Source of the DNA: Bdellovibrionaceae bacterium UBA2351 | GTDB lineage: Bacteria; Bdellovibrionota; Bdellovibrionia; Bdellovibrionales; Bdellovibrionaceae | Length of the DNA stretch: 22,079 nt | Assembly (NCBI GenBank): GCA_002344565.1 | Contig: DDTZ01000140.1 | Location: forward strand, 1 to 22,079 | Reading direction: 5' to 3' | Shown here: piece by piece, positions 1-8,250 of the stretch | How the letters are laid out: each line of letters opens with the position of its first letter | Position numbering within the stretch: position 1 is the first letter of the stretch | Notes under the pieces: model-generated | What the model was told of the DNA's origin: nothing | Databases searched by the model: none | What the model saw: the letters and a program-made list of their open reading frames with translations, nothing else | Translations under genes and position numbers: made by a program

Positions 1-2702
1 AAATTAGTTCCAGAGAAATCGAGGTCAGTTGAAGTTCCGTTAAAGCCAATCGCGCCTTTCATTTCTAAATTTAATATGTTCAAAGGCCCAGTGGTGTTTA
101 CCTCAACTGAAGACAAGGATCCCTGCTGGACAAAATAAGGTACTCGATATGGATCAGCCACAAGGCCTACATCAAAAATGAGTCTATTGGCAGTTACCGC
201 TATGCCTTGTCCACGTAAAGGCATGTTTGAAGCGCCAGATAAATGGAAAATGTCGACCGAAAAAATATTTTGAATATCATAGAAGCTTGTTTTACCAAGT
301 GAATTATCGAATTGAACCGATTTCAGTGTAGGCAGATTAATTTTGTAGTTTTTGCTATCGTCCGCTGTTTGGAAAATAAGTTTTCCGTTGTTGTGGGCAA
401 AACCGCCGTTGTTTAAATCAGCGACAACAGTGTTATTATCAAGGTTATTAGAACTGATAATCAAATTTCTTTCTGGCGACGGAGCTCTGAAAGTACCCTC
501 TGTGACAGCAAGGGACTGAAATATACTATCCTGAGTGGACGAAGAATCCTCTGCCATATTGACTGATGCCGAATCAACTTTAATTTGTGGAAACTTGCAA
601 CCCGAGTATATGGATTTATACTTAGACGAGTTACCGACAATATATACTGGCAAATTACCGCCACCAAAGTCACCGGTACAGTTTAGATGTCCGGCTAAGC
701 TAATTTTACCATTCGCAATTCCAACATTAAGAAGAGGAGCGTAAGCGCCGTATTTGGCGCCCGCTAAAGTTAGGTTGCCAGATACGATTAGATTAAGTGA
801 TTTAATCGACCAGTATCCGCCAATAGATGCGATAGTAAAATTATATAGTTCGAAACCCGACGGCACAGTAATAAACTGATTTAGACCTTGGCCAACTGGA
901 TCTTCTAACATCAACGTACTGTTATTGTGTACATAGTTTGATGTATTAGTAACTTTAAATACTTCCGAATTAGAGTTAGCGGTTTTTGTGTTTAATATAA
1001 TTGTCGAATTTTTGGGAGCATTAAATAATCCGCCGTCGATTTGAAAAGATTTGAAAATATTCAGATCACCTGAAACGCTGCCATTGTTAAATACGCCCCC
1101 CGACATTTTAAAATATGAAAGTGAGTCATTTAAAGATCCTGCTGAAAATACAAAATCGTTTTGTGAAAATGAAGCAGCTTTTAGGTGAAATGATCGAACA
1201 GTGGTATTCGCCGTTAGAGTGGCCATGCAATGGGGTACATAGCCCGCTGGAAGCGCCGCTAGAGGTGCTTCGCACAGGTTATCGATGAAAACACGATTTG
1301 TATAATTAGGGACATCGCTCGCACCAGGGCAGCCCGTTTTAAGTGAGGCTGTGCCACACCAGTTTTGTTTGTCGCTGAAGTCAGAGCTCATTCGTCCTGT
1401 CCAGGAGAAGGGATAAACTATGGCAATCTGAACTGTAACTACAGGAGATGTTATTGAGTTTTCGTCTGTAATTTGAATTTTTACAGGGAAGATTCCTGAT
1501 ACTGTTGTAGTTGGTGAAACAGTAAGTGTTTGGCCTGAAGAACTGTTGTCGACGGATACGATGGAATTCAAGCCTGCTGAATCAGTGACCGCGATAGTAA
1601 ATGGACCTGTCGAATGTTCATCATACACCAAGTCGGAATAGTTAACGACAATTGGTGCAACTACGTTATCTGGATTTGCATTGAAATAGAGTATTTTTGC
1701 ATCGTTCCTGATAGTGGCTGGTGATTTGGTCGAAAAGCTAAAATATTCAGTAGAGCTTGCTGAGTAAAAGGAATCCCAGGCAACCACTTTGATGTGCAAA
1801 TTTTCCGAATGAGATAAATTACAAGTGGTTTGTAGCGCCAGCAAAATACTGGTTCCTGATACACCAGATTGACTACATACCACCGTCGGTGACGAAGGAT
1901 AATTTCTTAGTACATACACATCGTAAGATGATGCGCCGGTGGCGCTAGACCATCCAATGATCAGATCGCCAGTAACCTGCTTTAGCAAGTTAGAATATGT
2001 TCCGCCCAAACCATTTCTAACTCCGGAAATAGTGAATGAAGACAATACGTTTCTAGTGACGGTTTGTGAATTTGTTTGAGTTGTATTATTTGCTTCGTCG
2101 GTCTGAGAGGCGGTGAATATTAAACTGGCGCCATTATATCCTGCTGGTAATAAAAACGATTGCGACCATATACCGTTTAAACACTGGGTGGATAGGCGGC
2201 TGCTCGAAGTAACTTCGTCAATAATAACTGATAACCCATTTTCAGAACAAGCTCCGCTTATCTCTACGCTAGTATCAGTTCCCAGGATATTTCCTGGCGC
2301 GACGAGTGTAATAGTCGGAGCCACGGTGTCTCTGAAAATTCTGATCTTTTTCGTAGCGATTTTATTTTTAGAATTGTCGTAGGCTTCGACAGAAATAAAA
2401 TTTTCGCCTTCAATAAAAACTCCAGCTGGAAAAGCTTTAGAGTAAGATAGATTTTCACATTTGAATTCAAAATTGCTCGGGGCCGTGAGGGTTAGATTTG
2501 TATTGTTCTCGCAAAGACCTTTTAATTCGATCACCGAATTTATCGATGCTGAATTTATTGTGGAAATATTAGATTCAAGCGTTAGAGACTCGTCCGATGA
2601 ATTCAGAAAACCAAAGCCAAGTTCGGGCGACATCTTGGTGCAACCAGACGAAAAAATTAGGATGGTTAAGTACAAGTAGAAGGTTTTTCCGCTTACATTC
2701 AT
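1..2702 (-). CDS. Large Ig-like/beta-helix-type surface lipoprotein, C-terminus outside window
   Basis: Translating the minus strand from the ATG at 2700-2702 gives an uninterrupted frame of 900 codons that leaves the window at base 1, so the 3' end is missing. The N-terminus is a short basic and hydrophobic segment ending in a lipobox (FSSGC, Cys at residue 21), so an envelope lipoprotein is expected. After it come an Ig-like stretch introduced by DTVAPTITLVAP (about residues 128-200), a fibronectin-III-like stretch around TGDLIIGWSSATGASSYDVY, and a second Ig-like repeat. Then comes a W-G-x-W/CPGASD-type lead-in and a long region of short beta-strand repeats (GGVFNNG, GGLFNAP) typical of secreted right-handed beta-helices. 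It lies 62 nt downstream of the adenylation-enzyme gene on the same strand, so co-transcription is possible. No catalytic motif is visible. An adhesin or surface-structural role is inference from architecture only. Confidence 0.85.
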   Translation of the reverse strand, partial: MNVSGKTFYLYLTILIFSSGCTKMSPELGFGFLNSSDESLTLESNISTINSASINSVIELKGLCENNTNLTLTAPSNFEFKCENLSYSKAFPAGVFIEGENFISVEAYDNSKNKIATKKIRIFRDTVAPTITLVAPGNILGTDTSVEISGACSENGLSVIIDEVTSSSRLSTQCLNGIWSQSFLLPAGYNGASLIFTASQTDEANNTTQTNSQTVTRNVLSSFTISGVRNGLGGTYSNLLKQVTGDLIIGWSSATGASSYDVYVLRNYPSSPTVVCSQSGVSGTSILLALQTTCNLSHSENLHIKVVAWDSFYSASSTEYFSFSTKSPATIRNDAKILYFNANPDNVVAPIVVNYSDLVYDEHSTGPFTIAVTDSAGLNSIVSVDNSSSGQTLTVSPTTTVSGIFPVKIQITDENSITSPVVTVQIAIVYPFSWTGRMSSDFSDKQNWCGTASLKTGCPGASDVPNYTNRVFIDNLCEAPLAALPAGYVPHCMATLTANTTVRSFHLKAASFSQNDFVFSAGSLNDSLSYFKMSGGVFNNGSVSGDLNIFKSFQIDGGLFNAPKNSTIILNTKTANSNSEVFKVTNTSNYVHNNSTLMLEDPVGQGLNQFITVPSGFELYNFTIASIGGYWSIKSLNLIVSGNLTLAGAKYGAYAPLLNVGIANGKISLAGHLNCTGDFGGGNLPVYIVGNSSKYKSIYSGCKFPQIKVDSASVNMAEDSSSTQDSIFQSLAVTEGTFRAPSPERNLIISSNNLDNNTVVADLNNGGFAHNNGKLIFQTADDSKNYKINLPTLKSVQFDNSLGKTSFYDIQNIFSVDIFHLSGASNMPLRGQGIAVTANRLIFDVGLVADPYRVPYFVQQGSLSSVEVNTTGPLNILNLEMKGAIGFNGTSTDLDFSGTN

Positions 2703-2764
2703 ATTATAACCAGGCTTTAATCCAGGTCTTAACTAATCGGGTCGTTACAACTATGACTTTAGTC

Positions 2765-4165
2765 TTATTTTGGTTCCGTTAGATGTACCTGCTCTTGCAG
2801 CAAACTGCGATCGATTTTCCCATTTTGAGACAGCGGATAGTTGTTAACAAGAAGGACTCTCTTTGGTACAAAATCAATATCATAACGGGATTGTAATGCT
2901 TTTAGTAAATCAGATACTTGAACTGAATCATCTTGCGTAACAAATACAAGATGTGTTTTATCTTTGCGCTTTTGTAGTCGGGTGACGGGTACTATAATTC
3001 CACTAATACCCAACGTCTTTAGAAACAGTTCCATCTCTTCTGGCTGAAAACGACGGCCATTAATTTTCACCTGAAAGTCCGACCGTCCTACGATGTAAAT
3101 TTCAGAATTGATTACTTCTATAGTGTCGCGAGTGTTAAATAGTGAATCGGTTTTAGGTCCGTCTAGGTAGCCTTTAAAAACCTGTGGACCTTCAATGAGT
3201 AGCTCATTTTCTGCGTTGATCGCATACCGATGATTGGGATGAATTTCACCAATAGGTACGTAGTCACCGTTATCATTTTTGGGAGCATACTCGTGATAAA
3301 AAATGCTGACAGTAATTTCAGCCGGGCCATACATATTGAATATTCGAGTCGATGGAAAATGCGATATCCAGTCTTTGCATAGCGTGGTTTTCAGTTTTTC
3401 GCCTAGGAAAAATGTGTGCGTAATATTATTCCAGCTTTTTTGAGGCAATAATGAAGCTATTAAATCACCCTGGCTAGGGGTCAATGAAATCCAAATCTCC
3501 TCTTGAATAGTCTCAAATTGTTTAGAAATCTGGCGAAGCTGCACATGTGGCAATGGAATCAAATAACTTTGGTTAAAAATCGTAGCGGCCAGATCAAATA
3601 AATAAGGATCAAACGATATTTCAAAGTTTTGCAATAAACAGAATTTTTGAGATGTTTTAACAATGGGATAGATAGCGTCCAGGTAAGCACTAAAGTTTTC
3701 GTATGAGATGGGAATTAGCTTAGGTTTACCGGTCGTCCCCGAAGTAGAGATAATGTATGCAGTTTCAAATGGTTCTACACTGCGAGGCGTGAAGTCTGAA
3801 ACCACATTTGTCACATTTAAAATAGACTCAATGTCCTTTATTGTTAAAACAAGGTCGGCAGAGACTAAACTAATTATATCCTTACTGTTTTTTGAGTTTT
3901 GAAAAATAGGAATAAACGTGTGCCCTTTAAAAAGACAAAACAAAATGGAAACTAAGGAAAAATAGGACTTCTCCATTAAGAGTGCTATTTTCAAGTTTTG
4001 TTTACGTTCAAAATGACTATCTAGCTTTGTGAAATCAAAAAGTAAGTCTGAATATGTGCGGTTAGTTAAATTTTGTGTAATCGGATCATTAAATCGGCAA
4101 ATCAAATCACTTGGATTTGCACTTTTGATGGATTCCCAAAGCAATTGAATTTTATTTTGCCACAT
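2765..4165 (-). CDS. Stand-alone AMP-forming amino-acid adenylation enzyme (DltA/NRPS A-domain family)
   Basis: A 466-residue ANL-superfamily enzyme with the core motifs in order: P-loop STSGTTGKPK (140-149), FDP (185-187, the A4 position whose Asp contacts the substrate alpha-amino group in amino-acid-activating domains), NMYGPAE (277-283), GEI (306-308), NTRD (344-347, a variant of the usual TGD), GRSDFQVKINGRR (360-372), and the C-terminal catalytic lysine in NGKID (K450). No condensation, thiolation or thioesterase domain is attached, so it must load a separate carrier, as DltA does with DltC. The obvious candidate is the DltC-like ACP at 10617-10865. The retained A4 Asp argues for an amino acid rather than a fatty acid substrate; which one cannot be told by eye. 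It is divergent from the Cys-rich protein gene (59-nt gap). An acyl-CoA/acyl-ACP ligase of the exosortase-A-associated type is the main alternative. Confidence 0.88.
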   Translation of the reverse strand: MWQNKIQLLWESIKSANPSDLICRFNDPITQNLTNRTYSDLLFDFTKLDSHFERKQNLKIALLMEKSYFSLVSILFCLFKGHTFIPIFQNSKNSKDIISLVSADLVLTIKDIESILNVTNVVSDFTPRSVEPFETAYIISTSGTTGKPKLIPISYENFSAYLDAIYPIVKTSQKFCLLQNFEISFDPYLFDLAATIFNQSYLIPLPHVQLRQISKQFETIQEEIWISLTPSQGDLIASLLPQKSWNNITHTFFLGEKLKTTLCKDWISHFPSTRIFNMYGPAEITVSIFYHEYAPKNDNGDYVPIGEIHPNHRYAINAENELLIEGPQVFKGYLDGPKTDSLFNTRDTIEVINSEIYIVGRSDFQVKINGRRFQPEEMELFLKTLGISGIIVPVTRLQKRKDKTHLVFVTQDDSVQVSDLLKALQSRYDIDFVPKRVLLVNNYPLSQNGKIDRSLLQEQVHLTEPK

Positions 4166-4184
4166 ACATCTATAAAACTATAAG
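4157..4184 (+). promoter_or_regulatory. Candidate sigma-70-type promoter for the Cys-rich secreted protein
   Basis: TTGCCA at 4157-4162 and TATAAG at 4179-4184 are separated by 16 bases; each hexamer is one mismatch from consensus. Transcription would start near 4191, and a Shine-Dalgarno AAAGG (4214-4218) lies 6 nt before the ATG at 4225. The -35 box overlaps the start codon of the divergent adenylation-enzyme gene, so the two genes may interfere at this short AT-rich spacer. The call rests on consensus matching alone. Confidence 0.45.
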
Positions 4185-4224
4185 ATAAATAAGTACATCT
4201 CAACCGACAAACGAAAGGTCTAGA

Positions 4225-5145
4225 ATGATTAAACCTCTCTTTCCATTTTTGCTGGGAATATATCTATTATTCGGAGTTACTCAGGTCTTTGGGCAAAATA
4301 AGTGTCCTAGTATAAAAGGCGACGAAGTGGGCAGCTCGTGGCGGATTCAAAACTCTGCGGTGGAATGTCGAGCTATTTGTAATTCGAATTCAGATTGTAC
4401 TGTGGTCAAGGATAAATGTGGCCGAGTGATCTTTGCCAATAAAGTCTTTAAAGACGAAATTGAATCATTTTTAAATGGAAGTTCATTTTCATGTATGAAC
4501 CGAGTCGAAGCAATAGACAACGTCGAGACAGTTTGTGAACGTAAACGATGCGTGCCTACCTACAAAAGTTGCGAAGCGCAGATAAAGAAACAGACTGAAT
4601 TTTTGAACAAAAAACTATCTACCGAGTGCTCCAGCGATGCGGACTGCACCTTTACTCTGGCTCCGGATGAAAAATGTATCCATCGGGTACCGTTGGGTAG
4701 AGTCAGCGATCTCAGCAAATCGGCATTAGATTTAATGTATTTGCGAGATTCTATTATCGGTGCGTGCAATCTGAAGAATGTTAAGGAATGTAATTCTGCT
4801 GAAAAATCGTATTGTATCAGTAAAGAGTGTATAGTTTTTCAAGAAAAGCCTCCGTTTAAAAATTTTGTAAATCTAGAGGGACCTTCATATAGTCCTAACT
4901 TTGCGTCGAATACAATACCCTTAAAAATGCCTCGAGCAGCCTTTTCGAAATGTTCACAGGATATTGAATGCATAGAAACTACGGGTGTCTGCAGTCAATA
5001 TATAGTGAGTATAAACAAAAAATACTTAGAGAGTTTTAAAAACGATATTGAAAAAATGGAAAAATCAATTGCTTGTCCAGTAGCAAAAAAAATTCAAATT
5101 CCAAAGAGTCGTTGTTTTAAACAGTTTTGCTCTTTTGTGAATTGA
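4225..5145 (+). CDS. Secreted protein with three six-cysteine modules
   Basis: A 306-residue protein with a cleavable-type signal peptide (hydrophobic residues 4-20, likely cleavage near VFGQ at 21-24). The mature part holds three copies of a cysteine framework, C-x5-C-x(6-9)-C-x(24-29)-C-x(12-15)-C-x4-C: cysteines 52, 58, 65, 90, 104, 109; then 135, 141, 151, 181, 197, 202; then 243, 249, 256, 284, 297, 302. Each copy opens with an acidic loop (CNSNSDC, CSSDADC, CSQDIEC). The even count and regular spacing suggest three disulfide-bonded domains in the periplasm or outside the cell. No enzyme motif is visible and I do not recognise a named family. It converges on the desaturase gene with a 29-nt tail-to-tail overlap. 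A promoter and ribosome site are visible upstream. Confidence 0.85.
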   Translation: MIKPLFPFLLGIYLLFGVTQVFGQNKCPSIKGDEVGSSWRIQNSAVECRAICNSNSDCTVVKDKCGRVIFANKVFKDEIESFLNGSSFSCMNRVEAIDNVETVCERKRCVPTYKSCEAQIKKQTEFLNKKLSTECSSDADCTFTLAPDEKCIHRVPLGRVSDLSKSALDLMYLRDSIIGACNLKNVKECNSAEKSYCISKECIVFQEKPPFKNFVNLEGPSYSPNFASNTIPLKMPRAAFSKCSQDIECIETTGVCSQYIVSINKKYLESFKNDIEKMEKSIACPVAKKIQIPKSRCFKQFCSFVN

Positions 5146-5947
5146 AAACTTTTTTAGAGAATTCTAAAAAAGAATATGAATTTGTACTCTTTTTATATAT
5201 TCTCGGGAGTTTGAAATAGGGTTCATTAGGACGCTGATGGTGGGTCTCATGGTAGTTAACATTTATTGGAAATAAAAATTCTTTTATAAAAATATTTTCA
5301 AATAGAATTGTATGGGCCCGCCCCTCAAGTCTTTGGTTTTCTGAGTAGTGCTGATAAGAGTTCATTAGTTGACTCCATGGTAGAAGCAGGAAAAGGGGAA
5401 CGAGCCAATACAATATAAAATCAAATTGAAGACTGAATTTGAAAACAAAAACTAAAGCTAAAAACCAAAATAGAAAAAACTGAAGATAGTCTGTTTTTAT
5501 TTGAAAAGGATAGTTTCCACTCAAAAATGCGGCCGAGCCATTGAAATAGGCTAGAAAGTGCTTGAGTATCGAGAAGTTAAGTAAATTCACTATACTTTGC
5601 ATGAGCCAACTCGACAGGGAAGGGTAGGCCATTTGATAAATTTGAATATCGGGATCCTGATCTGTCCCCAAATTTCTATGATGGCGTAGATGATTCATAC
5701 TATAGTGGGTGTAAGAAATTAAAAATGGAAAGTGACACAAATATCGTGCGAGTGTTCGGTTAACGATGCGATTTTTGTGCAATAAGCCATGGACACCTTC
5801 GTGCCCTAGTAGAGTCAGAGTCAAATATTGATTACATAGAACTAGAATGGCCAAAGGATAAAGCCAGAACGAAACGTGTTCGCAAATGTAAATAGTAGCA
5901 ATGATAATCAAATAGGTCAGAAACAGTCGGCCAATACTTCGGTTCAT
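5117..5947 (-). CDS. Membrane fatty-acid desaturase / hydroxylase (three His boxes)
   Basis: A 276-residue integral membrane protein with the histidine boxes of the membrane di-iron desaturase superfamily: HEGVH in the first third (GHEGVHGLLH), HLRHH shortly after, and HETHH near the C-terminus, with hydrophobic hairpins between them (FFLFWFLALVFVF and FILYWLVPLFLLLPW). Known members insert double bonds or hydroxyls into acyl lipids or carotenoids using O2. The length is somewhat short but complete for a front-end-free desaturase. AGGA about 8 nt before the ATG supports the start. It is divergent from the decarboxylase operon (118-nt spacer) and convergent with the Cys-rich gene. Its position beside carrier-protein genes makes a role in modifying an acyl chain of the same product possible, but this is inference from position only. 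Confidence 0.85.
   Translation of the reverse strand: MNRSIGRLFLTYLIIIATIYICEHVSFWLYPLAILVLCNQYLTLTLLGHEGVHGLLHKNRIVNRTLARYLCHFPFLISYTHYSMNHLRHHRNLGTDQDPDIQIYQMAYPSLSSWLMQSIVNLLNFSILKHFLAYFNGSAAFLSGNYPFQIKTDYLQFFLFWFLALVFVFKFSLQFDFILYWLVPLFLLLPWSQLMNSYQHYSENQRLEGRAHTILFENIFIKEFLFPINVNYHETHHQRPNEPYFKLPRIYKKSTNSYSFLEFSKKVFNSQKSKTV
5149..5172. terminator. AT-rich inverted repeat at convergent gene ends (weak bidirectional terminator candidate)
   Basis: A perfect 10-bp inverted repeat with a 4-base loop (arms cttttttaga and tctaaaaaag) lies just after the stop of the Cys-rich gene and inside the last codons of the desaturase gene. Each arm supplies a T-run to the transcript of the opposite orientation. 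The stem has only two G/C pairs, so its strength as a terminator is doubtful. Confidence 0.35.
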
Positions 5948-6065
5948 TGCTTAGATCCTACAGGAAAGAGTTCTTTAATATAAGGTGATCTCGACTTAAA
6001 TCCAGAGATTCTAATTCACGTATAACCGGCGTTCATTTTCAGATTTAATAAATTAGGGGATTTTT

Positions 6066-7217
6066 TTGAAACTACTTGAAGACTTTTTCAATACGATAAA
6101 TTTAGACATTTCTGATGGAGAAACTTTCTTTATCTATGATTTAGATAGAATCGAGGAAAATGTTAAGACTCTACGAAGAATTTTTAAAACTATGGATCGA
6201 ACATACTTTTCCGTAAAATCAAATCCTTCGTCCATTATCTTAAAAAAACTAGATTCTTTAGATATTTGTTTTGACGTGTCTACTGAAAAAGAAATGACGA
6301 CGGCGTTTGCGACGAATTCTGATTATTCAAAAATTACGATTAGCGGCCCGGCAAAGACCGACGCGTTCATTCGTCACTTTTCAAAACGACAGGTTAAATC
6401 TGTTCACATTGATTCTAAAGAAGAATATGAACTACTTAAAAACAGCAAAGTTAATTTGTCAGTTCGATGGCCTCTAGAAAGTACGTACTCTCAAAAAGTG
6501 GGGCTACCTAAATCAGACTTAGAATATATTACCAACGACGCTGCGAAAGCCAGAAAGCTATCAGGTATTCATGTCTACATTGGGCGCGAACGGGCCCAAG
6601 CAGACCTTGTAGCTAAAACGCTAGAAGACATTAGAAAATTTGTGCAAGCTCATTCCAAATCATTTATTGATTCACCAAATCTATTTTGGGGTGGCGGTTT
6701 GCCACTCGTAAATCACTTGGAACCTAATTTTTTTCCAGAAGATTCGTATTTTAGAACCCATTTGGAATGCGGACGGGCCCTTGTTCATAATTCTGGTTTC
6801 TATGCAACGCAAGTTTTAGAAATAAAAGAAAAGGCCGACGAGATCATTGTAATAATTAATGGTGGTCTTCAGCATCTAGCGACTCATTTCGGATCGCCTC
6901 GCTATGGTCAAGAGGATGTATCGGTATTTTGGCCATTCCATAAGGATAGTGAATTTAAGTCAGCAAATATATATGGCTCATTGGGAACGATAACAGATCT
7001 TTTGGTTAGAAATATTAATATTCCCAAAAATATTAAGCGGGGAGATTGGGTTGCGATTGGTCCCGCTGGTGCGTATGGTTATTCGGCAGGCACTAATCAA
7101 TTTTTGGGACCCCATGATGTAAAGGAAGTCTTTGCCGAAGGTGGTTCGTTCAAAGTTTCTGAATCAAAAGTATTAAACTACTTAGAAGCCGGAGTTTATG
7201 AAACTCAAAATTATTGA
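6066..7217 (+). CDS. PLP-dependent decarboxylase-fold enzyme (BtrK-like), catalytic Cys replaced by Gly
   Basis: A 383-residue fold-III (alanine racemase/ornithine-DAP decarboxylase type) enzyme. The PLP lysine is K51 (YFSVKSNP), the phosphate-binding glycine run is WGGGLP (208-213), ECGR (234-237) matches the usual EPGR, and GAYG is at 335-338. At the catalytic position GSLCxxxD the sequence reads GSLGTITD, with Gly307 in place of Cys, whereas the paralogue encoded at 9478 keeps the Cys. The INGGLQH motif (264-270) is shared with that paralogue and resembles the carrier-linked BtrK/exosortase-A-associated group rather than LysA or SpeA. The start is TTG: an in-frame TAG lies at 6054-6056, AGGGG (6055-6059) sits 6 nt before it, and the next Met (residue 43) would remove conserved sequence. 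First gene of a five-gene operon. It may be a decarboxylase with altered chemistry, a regulatory or scaffolding paralogue, or a racemase-like enzyme. Confidence 0.85.
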   Translation: MKLLEDFFNTINLDISDGETFFIYDLDRIEENVKTLRRIFKTMDRTYFSVKSNPSSIILKKLDSLDICFDVSTEKEMTTAFATNSDYSKITISGPAKTDAFIRHFSKRQVKSVHIDSKEEYELLKNSKVNLSVRWPLESTYSQKVGLPKSDLEYITNDAAKARKLSGIHVYIGRERAQADLVAKTLEDIRKFVQAHSKSFIDSPNLFWGGGLPLVNHLEPNFFPEDSYFRTHLECGRALVHNSGFYATQVLEIKEKADEIIVIINGGLQHLATHFGSPRYGQEDVSVFWPFHKDSEFKSANIYGSLGTITDLLVRNINIPKNIKRGDWVAIGPAGAYGYSAGTNQFLGPHDVKEVFAEGGSFKVSESKVLNYLEAGVYETQNY

Positions 7218-8250
7218 ACCTCATGACGAACACCTCATGCTTGATCTCATGCGGTCTGAAAGAAAAGCGGTGGATACCGAATTTTATTTAGATCGAGGTC
7301 ACTCGTTTTGGGGACTGTACAATTGGTTTTCTAACGGAAGCAACTATTGCCATGGCCTCTTTGAAGGCCAGACGCTTATTGGTATGGTTGCCGTTATTAA
7401 ATTACCTTTTGAACTAAAGGGCGCGAACTGCGAATTGCATATGCCTACAGATATGCTGGTTCTACCAGAATATAGAAAATCCTTCGCAGCAGTGCGCCTG
7501 TTTACCGCTTTGCATACGATTTTGCCGGCCAAAGACTTTATAAATATCTGGATTGAAAATCGAGTTGGTTTCGCGCAAGCCGTTCCAAAATTTTCTAAAC
7601 GTTTGAACCGAGCTACAGAGAATCCAAGAGATACTAATTTAGTCACAATTTATCCGAATCAAAAAGTCGACACTGTACATGAGATAGTGAAGATCGAACT
7701 CACTTCTAATTGGACGGATATAGACCAGCATTTAAAAGCATATCAAGCAGACAACACCTCTTGGGTGAAATGGACTTCTAGTATAGATATAAAAGAAGAT
7801 ACGTTTAAAAAAGTAGTTCTATTTAGTGTAAGTGATAGTAGTTCCCGTTTGAGTGGATTGATTATAGATCGCGGTAATCTGCAATCCGTAAAGTGGAACG
7901 GCCAAAAAAGACTGCTAGTTGAAAAATACCGACGATCACTGCGTGAAAAAAATTTAAACTTAACGGAAAATGACGAACTGCCTTTTGCAAATATTAGTTT
8001 TGTCATAAACTCAAACCCCGAAAAAAAAATTTCTCAACATGTAATAAAAAAATTGTATCAATGGGGATACGAAAATAACTATTTTGGAATCAATTTTAGA
8101 GATTTAAATATCGAGATCCCACGTCAGATCGAGCATGCTGAATTTCGCAGGCGGGTATTCTTATCAAGTCCAAAATCTGATTCAGAGTTAAGAGCTATAT
8201 CCGAAGCGTTGCCAAAGATAGGTGTAATGTTGGAGTCGGTCTACCTATGA
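7198..8250 (+). CDS. GNAT-like N-acyltransferase, possibly two GNAT lobes
   Basis: A 350-residue protein whose first half has a GNAT-type core: a beta-strand with GLFEGQTLIGMVAV (53-66), then ELHMPTDMLVLPEYRKSFAAVRLF (79-102), which fits the strand-4/pyrophosphate-loop/helix-3 motif. The second half repeats a similar pattern (LSGLIIDRGNLQSV, then ANISFVINSNPEKKISQHVIKKLYQWGYENNYFG), suggesting a tandem but degenerate second GNAT lobe. The gene overlaps the upstream one by 20 nt and the downstream one by 4 nt (ATGA), so translation is likely coupled. In carrier-protein pathways such enzymes move acyl or aminoacyl groups from ACP or CoA to an amine; here the donor could be the ACP at 10617. The family call is moderate because the pyrophosphate loop is not the canonical R/QxxGxG/A. 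Confidence 0.6.
   Translation: MKLKIIEPHDEHLMLDLMRSERKAVDTEFYLDRGHSFWGLYNWFSNGSNYCHGLFEGQTLIGMVAVIKLPFELKGANCELHMPTDMLVLPEYRKSFAAVRLFTALHTILPAKDFINIWIENRVGFAQAVPKFSKRLNRATENPRDTNLVTIYPNQKVDTVHEIVKIELTSNWTDIDQHLKAYQADNTSWVKWTSSIDIKEDTFKKVVLFSVSDSSSRLSGLIIDRGNLQSVKWNGQKRLLVEKYRRSLREKNLNLTENDELPFANISFVINSNPEKKISQHVIKKLYQWGYENNYFGINFRDLNIEIPRQIEHAEFRRRVFLSSPKSDSELRAISEALPKIGVMLESVYL

Noticed and set aside
2765..4165. A nonribosomal peptide synthetase
   Set aside because: Only an adenylation domain is present; there is no condensation, carrier or thioesterase domain on the same protein or nearby.
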